From Parvibaculum sp. (GTDB taxonomy: Bacteria > Pseudomonadota > Alphaproteobacteria > Parvibaculales > Parvibaculaceae), in the NCBI GenBank assembly GCA_030645235.1, contig JAUSMV010000005.1, positions 1 to 64,000 of the forward strand: a DNA stretch of 64,000 nucleotides, in the 5' to 3' direction. Shown piece by piece: positions 1-8,017 of the stretch. The stretch's first letter is position 1; each line of letters begins with the position of its first letter. The translations under genes were made by a program, and so were the position numbers. The notes under the pieces were generated by a model that worked only from the letters and a program-made list of their open reading frames with translations, was not told where the DNA came from and did no database searches.

Positions 1-44
1 CCTTTTTGGCTGTTAAACCACTTTACCGCGCCCTTGTTGGACAT
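1..44 (-). CDS. Cold-shock protein, CspA family (3' part outside window)
   Basis: Only the first 14 codons are present; the gene reads leftward off the window edge. The visible peptide is MSNKGAVKWFNSQK, the characteristic opening of CspA-type single cold-shock domains, in which KWFN leads into the RNP1 RNA-binding motif. The start is supported by a Shine-Dalgarno TAAGGAG at 50-56 (minus strand), 5 nt before the ATG. CspA-family proteins bind single-stranded nucleic acid and act as RNA chaperones. Which paralogue this is cannot be told from the fragment. Confidence 0.85.
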   Translation of the reverse strand, partial: MSNKGAVKWFNSQK

Positions 45-69
45 GGTGTCTCCTTAGATCATGAGGTCC

Positions 70-91
70 CACCCTGCGTCATCGCAGGGTG
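70..91 (-). promoter_or_regulatory. Perfect hairpin in 5' leader of the cold-shock gene
   Basis: A 9-bp perfect stem (CACCCTGCG / CGCAGGGTG) with a 4-nt TCAT loop ends 25 nt upstream of the csp start codon. It lies in the presumed 5' untranslated region of the minus-strand cold-shock gene. Long structured leaders are common in CspA-family mRNAs and can act as temperature-sensitive translation control; that role here is inferred. No T-tract follows on either strand, so a terminator is less likely. The rest of 92-301 shows no convincing gene. Confidence 0.4.
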
Positions 92-301
92 TGTCAAACT
101 TCACTTAGAGTAGGGATAGCCCGGCGCTCGATCTTGCGATCAGAGTCTTGCGACCATTGGGAGCGTAGAGAGCATGCCGAACCGAAACGAATTGACATCA
201 CTATTAAATGGGATTTCGGGATAAAAATGCAAGTATTAATGGCAGGAACGCTCAGGATTGGCGGTTTTTCAAGGGTTTTGTAGGGGTATTAATTCAGCTC
301 A

Positions 302-1918
302 TTACTTACCCAGACGGGCCGCCAGCTCGTCGGGCGTGTCGATGTCGCGCAAGCTCGCGTCATCCGGCATGGGGACCTCGCAGACGGCGTCGGCATGTTC
401 ACCGATGAGATGCTTGGCCCCTGTGTCGCCTTTGAGCGTTTGCAGCTCCGCAAAATAGGCAGCGCCCCAAAGGACGGGGTTGCCGCGTTTGCCCGCGAAG
501 GTCGGCACGCAGATGGTGCGGCCTTCGTCGGGGTCGAAGGCCGCGATCAATCGGGTGATATGATCCGACGAGATGTCCGGCATGTCACCCAGGCAGACAA
601 GCACGGCGTCGAGACCTTCGGGCAGCGCCTTCGCGCCGGTGCGGAGCGAGGTGGAGAGACCATCGGCATAATCGGGATTGTGGGTGAAACGGACGGGGCC
701 GTCTTTGAGCGCGGCGCGCACCAGTTCGCTTTCGTGGCCGGTGACGACGATGACGGGCGCAGCACCGCTGGCATGAGCGGCTTCGACGGCGCGGGCGACC
801 ATGGCGCGGCCTTCGACTTCGGCAGTGAGTTTGTTGAGCGCCCCCATGCGTGAGGATTTGCCCGCCGCCAGCACAATGGCAGCAACGCGCGGCGCGGAGG
901 GTTTGGGAGACGGTTTGCCTTCACGGGGTTGCGGGCGCGTGGAGATTTCCTTGAGCAATCCGCCGGCCCCCATGCGCATGATGTCGCCCCGCGTGACGGG
1001 AACATTGGCAAGGAGACGCGCCAGCACCCAGTCAAACCCATTCAAGGCAGGCGAGCGGGCGCAACCGGGAAGGCCGAGAACGGGCACGGTTCCGTGATGC
1101 GCGAGCAGCATCAGATTGCCGGGATCGACGGGCATGCCGAAATGATCGATCGCGCCGCCCGATGCGACAATGCCTGCGGGCACGACATCGCGCCGGTCGG
1201 TGATGGCCGAGGCACCGATGACGAGGACGGGGGAGCAACCTTCTTTGATGAGCGATGAAACGGCAGCGGCAATATCGGATTCTGTGTGGGGCGGGCGGAT
1301 CTCGTGTGTGATGTGGCTGCCCATGGCACTAAGACGCGCGTCGAGGATGGTGCGGGTCTTGTTGAGCGTGCTGTCTTTAAGCGAGGCAAGCGTTGTCGCG
1401 ACGAGGCCGACTTTTTGCGGTGTGAAGGGCGCGACGGAAACGAGGGCTGTGTCTTCGGCTGCAAGTGCGACAGCGGCATCGAGGCTGACGCGCGGCGCGG
1501 CGAAGGGAATGACTTTGACGGTGCCGATCATCTGACGCGCGGTGACGGTCTCATAGGGCGCGAGGATCGCCACCGTCAGCGCCTCGTCGATGAGATTGAT
1601 CGCATCGAGGCGGGCAGGGTCGTAGATGAGGACGCCGTCGGCTTCTGCAAAAAGATTGGCGCGGCCTGTGAAGGGCGCGGCGAGGCGCGTGTTGGAACCT
1701 GCCAAGGCTGCGGCAAGGGCTGCGGCGGCTTCGTCTTCGGGGACGTCGGAGGCCTCAAGCCGGACAGCTGTGACGCGGGCGACTTGCGCAGACGCGAGCG
1801 CCGCAATGTCGGAGGCGGAAAGCACGCGGCCTTTTTTGAACGTGATCTCGCCCGCACGGAGCGAATGGACAAGGATCGCGCCTTCGGCCTCATGCGTTGG
1901 CATGTCCGCGAAAATCAT
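302..1918 (-). CDS. Molybdopterin-binding domain / MobA-like nucleotidyltransferase fusion
   Basis: A two-domain protein of 538 residues. Residues 1 to about 325 resemble the MoeA/MogA-type molybdopterin-binding fold, with a glycine-rich VLVIGASAITDRRDVVP segment near 231-247 and GLPGCARSP near 282-290. The C-terminal part from about 345 is a MobA-like NTP transferase with the signature LAAGKSSRMG (350-359) followed by a lysine. Such fusions are found beside aerobic CO dehydrogenase and other xanthine-oxidase-family genes and are thought to attach CMP to molybdopterin, making MCD cofactor. The start overlaps the stop of the upstream XdhC-like gene by 4 nt (ATGA), indicating translational coupling. 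It is the last gene of the cox maturation series. Confidence 0.85.
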   Translation of the reverse strand: MIFADMPTHEAEGAILVHSLRAGEITFKKGRVLSASDIAALASAQVARVTAVRLEASDVPEDEAAAALAAALAGSNTRLAAPFTGRANLFAEADGVLIYDPARLDAINLIDEALTVAILAPYETVTARQMIGTVKVIPFAAPRVSLDAAVALAAEDTALVSVAPFTPQKVGLVATTLASLKDSTLNKTRTILDARLSAMGSHITHEIRPPHTESDIAAAVSSLIKEGCSPVLVIGASAITDRRDVVPAGIVASGGAIDHFGMPVDPGNLMLLAHHGTVPVLGLPGCARSPALNGFDWVLARLLANVPVTRGDIMRMGAGGLLKEISTRPQPREGKPSPKPSAPRVAAIVLAAGKSSRMGALNKLTAEVEGRAMVARAVEAAHASGAAPVIVVTGHESELVRAALKDGPVRFTHNPDYADGLSTSLRTGAKALPEGLDAVLVCLGDMPDISSDHITRLIAAFDPDEGRTICVPTFAGKRGNPVLWGAAYFAELQTLKGDTGAKHLIGEHADAVCEVPMPDDASLRDIDTPDELAARLGK

Positions 1919-2595
1919 TGGCGCAGCACCGCCGTCATTTGCGCCATGATCGAGACCGCGATTTCGGCGGGGCTTTTCGCGCCGATCGAGAGACCGATGG
2001 GACCATGGATGCGCGAGAGCGTCTGCGCGTCAAAGCCTTTGGCCGTGAGACGCTCGAGGCGGGCGGCATGGGTCTTCTTGCTGCCGAGGGAACCGATGTA
2101 AAAAGCCGGAGAGTTGAGCGCGACGATGAGCGCGGGATCATCAAGCTTCGGATCATGCGTCAGCGTCACGACAGCGGTGCGCGCGTCGGGCGCGAGCGCT
2201 GTCATGGCCTCGTCCGGCCACTCGCAGCGCACCGTTACATCAGGGAAACGGGCGGGCGAGGCGAAGGCTTCGCGCGGGTCGATGATGGTGACATCGTAGC
2301 CTGCGAGCGTGCCCATGGTCGCGACCGGCTGCGCGATATGGACCGCGCCGACGACCAGCAATCGCAGCGGCGGATTGAAAGCGTTGAAGAACCATTCCGA
2401 GCCGTCAGGTGCCACGACGATGCGCGATCTGTCGCTCGCCAACACTTCATGTGTCGCTTCAAAAATCCATGTTTCTTCTGATTTATCAGTAGGATAGATA
2501 AGTTTTTGTAAGCCATCGGACAAGCGCGTGGCCGACGCCACGGCGCGCTTCTCAGATTGTGCTTTAAGTAGCTCGGTGAGGAGTTCAGCGCGCAT
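1915..2595 (-). CDS. XdhC/CoxF family maturation protein, Rossmann domain part
   Basis: A 226-residue protein matching the C-terminal half of XdhC/CoxI/CoxF proteins, which help load molybdenum cofactor into xanthine-oxidase-family enzymes. A nucleotide-binding turn VVGAVHIAQPVA lies at about residues 81-92, in the place of the usual GxGHVG motif, and is followed by the acidic strand VTIIDPRE. The N-terminal XdhC domain is a separate gene just upstream; the two overlap by one base (TAATG at 2593-2597), so what is often a single protein is split here. It lies between the N-terminal XdhC gene and the MobA-like fusion. Confidence 0.85.
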   Translation of the reverse strand: MRAELLTELLKAQSEKRAVASATRLSDGLQKLIYPTDKSEETWIFEATHEVLASDRSRIVVAPDGSEWFFNAFNPPLRLLVVGAVHIAQPVATMGTLAGYDVTIIDPREAFASPARFPDVTVRCEWPDEAMTALAPDARTAVVTLTHDPKLDDPALIVALNSPAFYIGSLGSKKTHAARLERLTAKGFDAQTLSRIHGPIGLSIGAKSPAEIAVSIMAQMTAVLRQ

Positions 2596-2930
2596 TAGTT
2601 TGTCACCGGCTCGATGAAGACGCGGATGCGGCCACCGCAGGCGAGACCGACCTCCCAGGCTTTGGCATCTGAGACGCCGTATTCAAGCACTTCGGGTTTG
2701 CCCGATGTCAGCGTGTCGAGCGCGCGCGTCACCACATCGCCTTCGATGCAGCCGCCGGAGACGGAGCCGACAAAGGTGCTGTCGTCGCGGATGGCGAGTT
2801 GCGAGCCGACGGGGCGCGGGGCCGAGCCCCATGTTTCGATGACGGTCGCGAGCGCAACGCCGTGACCGGAGGCCACCCACCGCGCGGCCTGTTCGAGCAC
2901 CTGATCATGGCCGAGGGTTTCGTCGCTCAT
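2595..2930 (-). CDS. XdhC/CoxI family protein, N-terminal domain
   Basis: A 111-residue protein corresponding to the small N-terminal XdhC_CoxI domain. The family signature SVSGGCIEGDVV is present (SGGCIEG at residues 58-64), preceded by GSAPRPVGSQ (35-44). The conserved cysteine is thought to take part in handling or sulfurating the molybdenum cofactor. The gene overlaps the upstream VWA gene by 4 nt (ATGA) and the downstream Rossmann-domain gene by 1 nt, so all are probably on one transcript. It is complete as a separate small gene, not a frameshift relic: the overlap is the normal TAATG coupling type. Confidence 0.85.
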   Translation of the reverse strand: MSDETLGHDQVLEQAARWVASGHGVALATVIETWGSAPRPVGSQLAIRDDSTFVGSVSGGCIEGDVVTRALDTLTSGKPEVLEYGVSDAKAWEVGLACGGRIRVFIEPVTN

Positions 2931-4111
2931 GCGGCTCTCCTTTCAGGTTTTCGCGTTGCGGGGGCGCTCAAAGTCTCAATCAGGTCCGTGAGCGAGGCGA
3001 TATTATGGACGGCGCGGAATTCATCGACATGCGGCAGCAGCGCCCTGATGCCCAATGATTTGGGTTCGAAGCGGTCATAACGCAAGAGCGGGTTCAGCCA
3101 AATCAGCCGCTTTGACTGGCGGTGCAGCCGCGCGATTTCAGGTTCGACGCCGGCACCTGCATCACGGTCGAGACCATCAGTCACGAGGAGGACGACCGCG
3201 CCCTGACCGAGCACGCGGCGGCCCCACTCCACATTGAAGCGGCGCAAAGTTTCGCCGATGCGCGTGCCGCCGTCCCAGTCTTCGACGGCACCTGTGACGC
3301 GGGCGATGGCCTCGTCCACATCGCGGTGGCGGAGTTCGCGCGTCACATTGGTGAGCCGCGTGCCGAAGAGGAAGACGTGGACGCGGTCACGATCATTTGT
3401 CAGCGCGTGGAGAAAATGGAGAAAGACACGGGCATAGACGGACATGGAACCGGAAATATCGCAGAGCACGACAAGCGGAGGACGGCGATGCTGATAAGCG
3501 CGGCGCTTCAACGGAATGATACCGCCGGAGCGCAGCGTCGCGCGGAGCGTCGCGCGCATATCGGCGAGATGGCCTTGGCGGTTGGGTTCGGTGCGGCGGA
3601 TGCGGGCTTCATCCAGCGGCAGGCGCAGACGCGCGATGGCGGCGCGGGCTTCGGCGAGTTCTGCGGCAGACATTTGCTCGAAGTCCTTGTGGCGCAGCAC
3701 TTCGGCAGCGGAGAAGGTTTCGCTGGCGTTGGTGTCGGGTTCCGGTTGCTCTTCTGTGTTGTCGTTTGTGTCGGTGCCGAAAAGGGCTTCTGAGATACGG
3801 CGGTTCGCCTTTTCAGCGTCGTCATTTTCGGGTGCGGGCGCGGCGGGCAGCATCAGCGACATCATTTTGTCGAGGAGCTTCGGGTCGCGCCAGAAGACGT
3901 GGAACGCCTGATCGAAAATGTGATGCTCGCTGTGGCGCTTGATGAGCGTGGCGTGAAGCAGCCAGTAGAAATCGGGGCGCGAGCGCAGGCCTGCGACTTC
4001 AACGGCTTTAATGGCATCAAGCACTTCACGCGGGCCGACCGTGAGACCGGCGCGGCGCAGCACGCGGGCGAAATGGACGATATTTTCGGCGAGGTGTGTT
4101 GGTGTGGTCAT
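2927..4111 (-). CDS. coxE: CoxE-like VWA domain protein
   Basis: A 394-residue protein of the CoxE/VWA_CoxE family. A metal-ion-dependent adhesion site DISGSMS is at about residues 218-224 inside VVLCDISGSMSVYARVF. The N-terminal 90 residues are helical; residues about 95-130 are acidic and low-complexity. In Oligotropha-type CO dehydrogenase systems CoxE works with the MoxR-type ATPase CoxD to build the copper-molybdenum active site. A moxR gene lies upstream on the same strand, separated by a ~200-bp stretch holding a palindromic repeat; the XdhC genes follow with overlap. Confidence 0.85.
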   Translation of the reverse strand: MTTPTHLAENIVHFARVLRRAGLTVGPREVLDAIKAVEVAGLRSRPDFYWLLHATLIKRHSEHHIFDQAFHVFWRDPKLLDKMMSLMLPAAPAPENDDAEKANRRISEALFGTDTNDNTEEQPEPDTNASETFSAAEVLRHKDFEQMSAAELAEARAAIARLRLPLDEARIRRTEPNRQGHLADMRATLRATLRSGGIIPLKRRAYQHRRPPLVVLCDISGSMSVYARVFLHFLHALTNDRDRVHVFLFGTRLTNVTRELRHRDVDEAIARVTGAVEDWDGGTRIGETLRRFNVEWGRRVLGQGAVVLLVTDGLDRDAGAGVEPEIARLHRQSKRLIWLNPLLRYDRFEPKSLGIRALLPHVDEFRAVHNIASLTDLIETLSAPATRKPERRAA

Positions 4112-4133
4112 GGCGCGAACGCCACATCATAGC

Positions 4134-4284
4134 CCTCCCCCCTTGAGGGGGAGGGAGGAGCGAACTCTTGTGAGCGGAGGGCGGGGGGTGAGCCGCAAGC
4201 GAAGTGTTTAAGATTAAGAGTCTTATGAAGAAGCCCCCCCTCCCGGATTGCTACGCAATTCTGCCTCCCCCTCAAGGGGGGAGG
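4134..4284. repeat. Palindromic repeat element, variant A
   Basis: The interval between the CoxE-like gene and moxR holds a 151-bp element bounded by exactly complementary 21-bp arms at 4134-4154 and 4264-4284 (CCTCCCCCC...GGGGGAGG type). The interior contains purine-rich and pyrimidine-rich blocks. It resembles in outline, but not in its core, the elements at 28692 and 43232. It separates two genes normally close together in cox operons and could form a large stem-loop in the transcript. No ORF within it looks genuine. Confidence 0.75.
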
Positions 4285-4310
4285 AGAAGAAAAGAGTAAG
4301 CGCATCTTTC

Positions 4311-5222
4311 TCATTCCGCAGCTCTCGCCGCCGCCCTGATTTCATCAAGGATGCGGGCGGCTTCGCTGCCCTGCACGCGGGCGATGTCGTCCTGATATTT
4401 CAGGAGCGCGCCCAGCGTGTCATTGATGACCTGATGGTCGAGCGCCAGCGCGTCGAGTTGCGTCAGCGCGGTGGCCCAATCAATCGTCTCAGCGACGCCG
4501 GGATTTTTGTAAAGATCAAGACCACGCAGGGACTGCACGAAGGCGACGACTTCGGCGGAGAGGCGGGCGGACGCTTGCGGTGCTTTGAGGCGCAGGATTT
4601 CCAATTCGCGTTCGGCGTTCGGATAATCGACCCAGTGATAGAGACAGCGGCGCTTCAATGCGTCGTGGATTTCGCGTGTGCGGTTGGATGTGACGATCAC
4701 GATGGGCGGGTGCGCCGCCTTGATCGTGCCGATTTCGGGAACGGTGACCTGAAAGTCTGACAGGACTTCGAGGAGGTAAGCCTCAAACGGTTCGTCGGTG
4801 CGGTCGAGTTCGTCGATCAGCAACACGGGCGGACCGGCGAGGTCGCTTTCCAGCGCTTGCAGGATCGGGCGGCGGATCAAAAACCGTTCGGAGAAAATAT
4901 CTTTGCCGAGCGCATCACGATCTGAAATGCCCTGCGCTTCGGCGAGGCGGATTTCGATCATCTGCGCCTGATAGTTCCACTCGTAAACCGCGCTCGCTGT
5001 GTCGAGACCTTCATAGCATTGCAGACGGATCAGCTTGCGGCCCAAGGCGGTGGATAAAACTTTCGCGATTTCTGTTTTGCCGACACCGGCCTCGCCTTCG
5101 AGCAAAAGGGGACGGCCCATTTTAAGCGCGAGGAAAACAGAGGTCGCAAGCGCGCGATCCGCGACGTAATTGTTGCGGGCAAGCAGGGCGACGGTCTCAT
5201 CAATCGAATTGGGTATGGTCAT
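4311..5222 (-). CDS. coxD: MoxR-family AAA+ ATPase (CoxD-like)
   Basis: A 303-residue MoxR-type AAA+ ATPase. The Walker A motif GEAGVGKTE is at residues 43-51 and the Walker B motif VLLIDELD at 133-140; a sensor-1-like IVIVTSNRTREIHDAL segment follows. CoxD-type ATPases partner with CoxE VWA proteins to mature the active site of aerobic CO dehydrogenase. The CoxE-like gene lies downstream on the same strand. A 100-bp divergent intergenic region (5223-5322) separates it from the decarboxylase-family gene on the plus strand. Confidence 0.88.
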   Translation of the reverse strand: MTIPNSIDETVALLARNNYVADRALATSVFLALKMGRPLLLEGEAGVGKTEIAKVLSTALGRKLIRLQCYEGLDTASAVYEWNYQAQMIEIRLAEAQGISDRDALGKDIFSERFLIRRPILQALESDLAGPPVLLIDELDRTDEPFEAYLLEVLSDFQVTVPEIGTIKAAHPPIVIVTSNRTREIHDALKRRCLYHWVDYPNAERELEILRLKAPQASARLSAEVVAFVQSLRGLDLYKNPGVAETIDWATALTQLDALALDHQVINDTLGALLKYQDDIARVQGSEAARILDEIRAAARAAE

Positions 5223-5322
5223 AGTCTCAATGTAATCGCTGAAACGGAGAACGCAAAGAGGGCTTGCGAGGGGACGTTCGGGCCTGTCAGATGGGCAAAA
5301 TAAAATTCAAAGGGAGACGATC

Positions 5323-5964
5323 ATGCCTCGTTTGAGAGAAGTACCCAAAGCCGAAGCCCATCCGTTTGCGCAGGTGATCTATAAAGTCCTGTTTGGCGAG
5401 CGCGACCCTGTGAAAGAACCCGGCACCGCGACAGGGACGCCGGGGAACTGGTGGACGGTCTATGCCGGTGTGCCCGGCGTCTTCGATCATGCCGTGGCGG
5501 GGTTTCAGTTTTACCGTAGTCCCGACCGCAAGATCGCGCCAAAGTTACGCGAGTTGGGCCAGATCCGTGCGGGCTATGCGCGCGGGAGCCTGTTCGTCTA
5601 TTCGCAGCATTGCAAAGCGGCGCGCGATGCGGGCTTTACCGAAGAGCAGATCAAAGCCATTCCGCATTGGCAGGTCGCCACCTGCTTCAATGAAGTCGAG
5701 CGCGCGTTGCTGGCTTACACAGACGCGCTGGTATTGCAGGGCGGGCGCGTGCCGGATGGTGTGTTCGAGGTTTTGCGCAAGCACCTGTCAGAGACGGAAA
5801 TTCTGGAATTCACCTACATCACCGCGCTTTACGATATGCATGCCGTGATCTCGAAAGCGCTGCGGCTTGAATATGACGACGTGGACGATCGTATGGTCGA
5901 AGTGCCCGCGCCGGACGGCACAGGCGCGAGCAGCGACGTGATGAGCATGGTGGATAAGACGTAA
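5323..5964 (+). CDS. Carboxymuconolactone decarboxylase family protein
   Basis: A 213-residue protein of the CMD/AhpD-like alpha-helical family. The core reads RELGQIRAGYARGSLFVYSQHC near the middle, the conserved helix carrying the family active-site region, although the AhpD CxxC pair is not seen; the region around the second position reads SQHCKAARDAGF. Activity may therefore be decarboxylation or an unknown hydroperoxidase-like reaction. A Shine-Dalgarno AAGGGAG precedes the ATG. It is the only plus-strand gene in the first 15 kb and sits between coxM and moxR, where many cox operons carry coxL. Confidence 0.8.
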   Translation: MPRLREVPKAEAHPFAQVIYKVLFGERDPVKEPGTATGTPGNWWTVYAGVPGVFDHAVAGFQFYRSPDRKIAPKLRELGQIRAGYARGSLFVYSQHCKAARDAGFTEEQIKAIPHWQVATCFNEVERALLAYTDALVLQGGRVPDGVFEVLRKHLSETEILEFTYITALYDMHAVISKALRLEYDDVDDRMVEVPAPDGTGASSDVMSMVDKT

Positions 5965-5991
5965 GGGAAGAAAGTAAGCCCCTCACCCAAC

Positions 5992-6013
5992 CCTCTCCCG
6001 CAAGCGGGAGAGG
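5992..6013. terminator. Bidirectional hairpin between convergent genes
   Basis: A perfect 10-bp inverted repeat CCTCTCCCGC-AA-GCGGGAGAGG lies between the convergent decarboxylase-family gene and coxM. It follows a CCCTCACCCAACC stretch seen in dispersed repeats of many proteobacteria, so it may be a repeat fragment serving as a terminator. There is no good T-tract on either side. Confidence 0.45.
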
Positions 6014-6016
6014 ACT

Positions 6017-6811
6017 TTACGACGCTGCCACAGCGCGTTTCGCCATAACCGTGATCAGATGCGCGCGATAGTCGGCGCTGCCGTGGAGGTCCGATAACAA
6101 ATCCGTGGACGGAACTTTGATGGAGGCGACTGAGTCCGGCGACCAGTTCTTTGCGAGCGCTTCTTCCATGGCCTTCACGCGGAAGACGCCGTTTTGTCCC
6201 GCACCTGTGACGGCGACGCGGACGCCCCACGGGCCTTTGGACACGAAGACGCCGACCATGGCGTAGCGCGAGGCGGGGTTGCGGAATTTTTCGTAAGCTG
6301 CCTTTTCGGGATGCGGGAAAGTGACTTCCCTGATGATCTCGTCGGGCTGGAGCGCGGTCTCGAACATGCCTTTGAAATATTCATCCGCTTCAATGAGGCG
6401 TTTCGTCGTGTGGATTTTGGCGTCAAGCGCGATGCAGGCGGCAGGATAGTCCGCCGCCGGATCATTATTGGCGATGGAGCCGCCGAGCGTGCCCATATGG
6501 CGGACGGCGGGATCGCCGATCATGCCTGCAAGGTAAGCCAATGCCGGATTGTGTTTCTTCACATCGGCATTGCCGGCGACGTCGTAATGCCTGGTGCCTG
6601 CGCCGATCATAATGGCATTGCCTTCGGCGCGGATGAAGGCGAGTTCCTTCAAGCTGCCGATATCGATGACATCGCTCGGCATGGCGAGGCGTTGCTTCAA
6701 AGTCGGGATCAGCGTCTGGCCACCGGCGAGCAATTTCGGATCATCCGCTTTGGCAAGAAGCGCCTGCGCGTCGGCGAGGGAGGTGGGACGGACATAATTG
6801 AACTGATACAT
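6017..6811 (-). CDS. coxM: CO dehydrogenase-type medium subunit, FAD-binding (CoxM)
   Basis: A 264-residue FAD-binding subunit of the xanthine oxidase family. FAD-contact motifs are AGGQTLIP at residues 29-36 and TLGGSIANNDP at about 108-118. In the CoxLMS enzyme this subunit passes electrons from the iron-sulfur protein to the quinone pool. It is 23 bp downstream of coxS on the same strand. No large molybdenum subunit follows, so its partner must be encoded elsewhere or the enzyme is incomplete. The family also includes subunits of other molybdenum hydroxylases, so CO as substrate is inferred from context (coxG, coxD, coxE). Confidence 0.88.
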   Translation of the reverse strand: MYQFNYVRPTSLADAQALLAKADDPKLLAGGQTLIPTLKQRLAMPSDVIDIGSLKELAFIRAEGNAIMIGAGTRHYDVAGNADVKKHNPALAYLAGMIGDPAVRHMGTLGGSIANNDPAADYPAACIALDAKIHTTKRLIEADEYFKGMFETALQPDEIIREVTFPHPEKAAYEKFRNPASRYAMVGVFVSKGPWGVRVAVTGAGQNGVFRVKAMEEALAKNWSPDSVASIKVPSTDLLSDLHGSADYRAHLITVMAKRAVAAS

Positions 6812-6834
6812 GGCGTTTTCCTATCTGCGCTTGT

Positions 6835-7299
6835 TCAGCGCATGTCCTCTGACGCGGCGAGGATCGCCTTGACGATATTGTGATAGCCGGTGCAACGGCA
6901 GAGATTGCCCTCAAGCTCTTCGCGCACCGTCTGCTCATCAAGCTGCGGCTTGCGGCGGATGAGATCGACGGCGGTCATCATCATGCCCGGTGTGCAGAAA
7001 CCGCATTGGAGACCGTGATGCTCGCGAAAGGCTTTTTGCACCGGATGAAGTTCGCCGTTTTTCGCGAGGCCTTCGACGGTCACAATGTCAGCGCCTTCGG
7101 CTTGCCCCACCAGCATGGCGCAGGACTTCACCGCGCGGCCATCGACAAGGATGACGCAGGCCCCGCATTGGCTGGTGTCGCAACCGACATGCGTGCCGGT
7201 GAGGCCCAGTTCTTCGCGAATGAAATTCACAAGCAATGTGCGGGCTTCGACGTCGGCTTTGGCGGGCTTTCCGTTGACGGTCATGGACACAACGGTCAT
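6835..7299 (-). CDS. coxS: CO dehydrogenase-type small subunit, 2Fe-2S (CoxS)
   Basis: A 154-residue protein with the two [2Fe-2S] domains of the family. Plant-type cluster cysteines are at 40, 45, 48 and 60 ([10 protein letters not shown] ... SC) and the alpha-helical cluster cysteines at 99, 102, 134 and 136 (QCGFCTPG and CRCTGYH). All eight ligands are present, so the protein should be functional. It transfers electrons from the molybdenum site to the flavin subunit. Downstream of coxG by 67 bp and upstream of coxM by 23 bp. Confidence 0.92.
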   Translation of the reverse strand: MTVVSMTVNGKPAKADVEARTLLVNFIREELGLTGTHVGCDTSQCGACVILVDGRAVKSCAMLVGQAEGADIVTVEGLAKNGELHPVQKAFREHHGLQCGFCTPGMMMTAVDLIRRKPQLDEQTVREELEGNLCRCTGYHNIVKAILAASEDMR

Positions 7300-7366
7300 G
7301 CGCGTTCTCCTTGAATTGATTTTGAACGAGTCTCCGCCCTGGCGCAGGCTCCGTCAAGTTGGGCGC

Positions 7367-7993
7367 TTAGCGACCGAAGAAGATTATCAGAATTGTCATA
7401 CCGATAATGAGGGCTGTGCCCCAAATCCACGGCGAATAGCCCTGACCGAGTTCCTCGTCCGGCAACATCGGCACACCTGTCGGGGCGATGGCGTCGTGAT
7501 CGGGCGATTTGCCGAAGTTGGTCGCCTCGTCTTCGGGGGTGGTTTCCACTTTGCTGCCGCCCAGCGCCACCGAGAAATTGCTGAAGAACTCTTCGGCAAG
7601 TTTCGACGCTGTGCTGTCAATGAAGCGCTGGCCGATCTGTGCGAGCTTGCCGCCGATCTGGGCCGACACATTATAGGTGAGGATTGTGACGCCGTTATCA
7701 TCCGCAAGGTTGACGCGCGCGGAACCCTTGGCAAAGCCCGCTGCGCCGCCATTGCCTTCGCCGGTCAGCGTGTAGCCATTGGGTGCGTCGATGTCCGAGA
7801 GCGTCACCTTGCCTTTGAAGCGGGCGGAGACAGGACCGACCTTGGCTTTGGCGACGGCCTCGAATGTTGTGTCGGAGGTTTTTTCAACGGATTCAGCGCC
7901 GGGAATGGTGGCGCGCAGAACCGCTGCATCATTGAGGGCCGCCCAGACGGTTTCGCGCGGGGCAGGGATGCGGTATTCGCCGGTCATTTCCAT
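7367..7993 (-). CDS. coxG: CoxG-like SRPBCC protein with C-terminal membrane anchor
   Basis: A 208-residue member of the CO dehydrogenase subunit G / SRPBCC family. Residues 1-145 form the START-like hydrophobic-pocket domain, opening with [18 protein letters not shown] hydrophilic linker leads to one C-terminal membrane helix (about 187-205, [19 protein letters not shown]). CoxG is known to tether aerobic CO dehydrogenase to the membrane, and recent work implicates it in quinone delivery. An AAAGGAG ribosome site precedes the ATG. It starts only 24 bp after the last Mrp-like antiporter gene on the same strand, so read-through is likely. Confidence 0.88.
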   Translation of the reverse strand: MEMTGEYRIPAPRETVWAALNDAAVLRATIPGAESVEKTSDTTFEAVAKAKVGPVSARFKGKVTLSDIDAPNGYTLTGEGNGGAAGFAKGSARVNLADDNGVTILTYNVSAQIGGKLAQIGQRFIDSTASKLAEEFFSNFSVALGGSKVETTPEDEATNFGKSPDHDAIAPTGVPMLPDEELGQGYSPWIWGTALIIGMTILIIFFGR

Positions 7994-8017
7994 GGGGGGC
8001 TCCTTTTGAACGCTGAA

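Noticed and set aside
89-283. 64-codon plus-strand ORF in the leader region of the cold-shock gene
   Set aside because: No ribosome site, no family match and the composition is like non-coding DNA; it overlaps the csp promoter region.
5545-5784. 79-codon minus-strand ORF inside the CMD-family gene
   Set aside because: Antisense shadow with no ribosome site.
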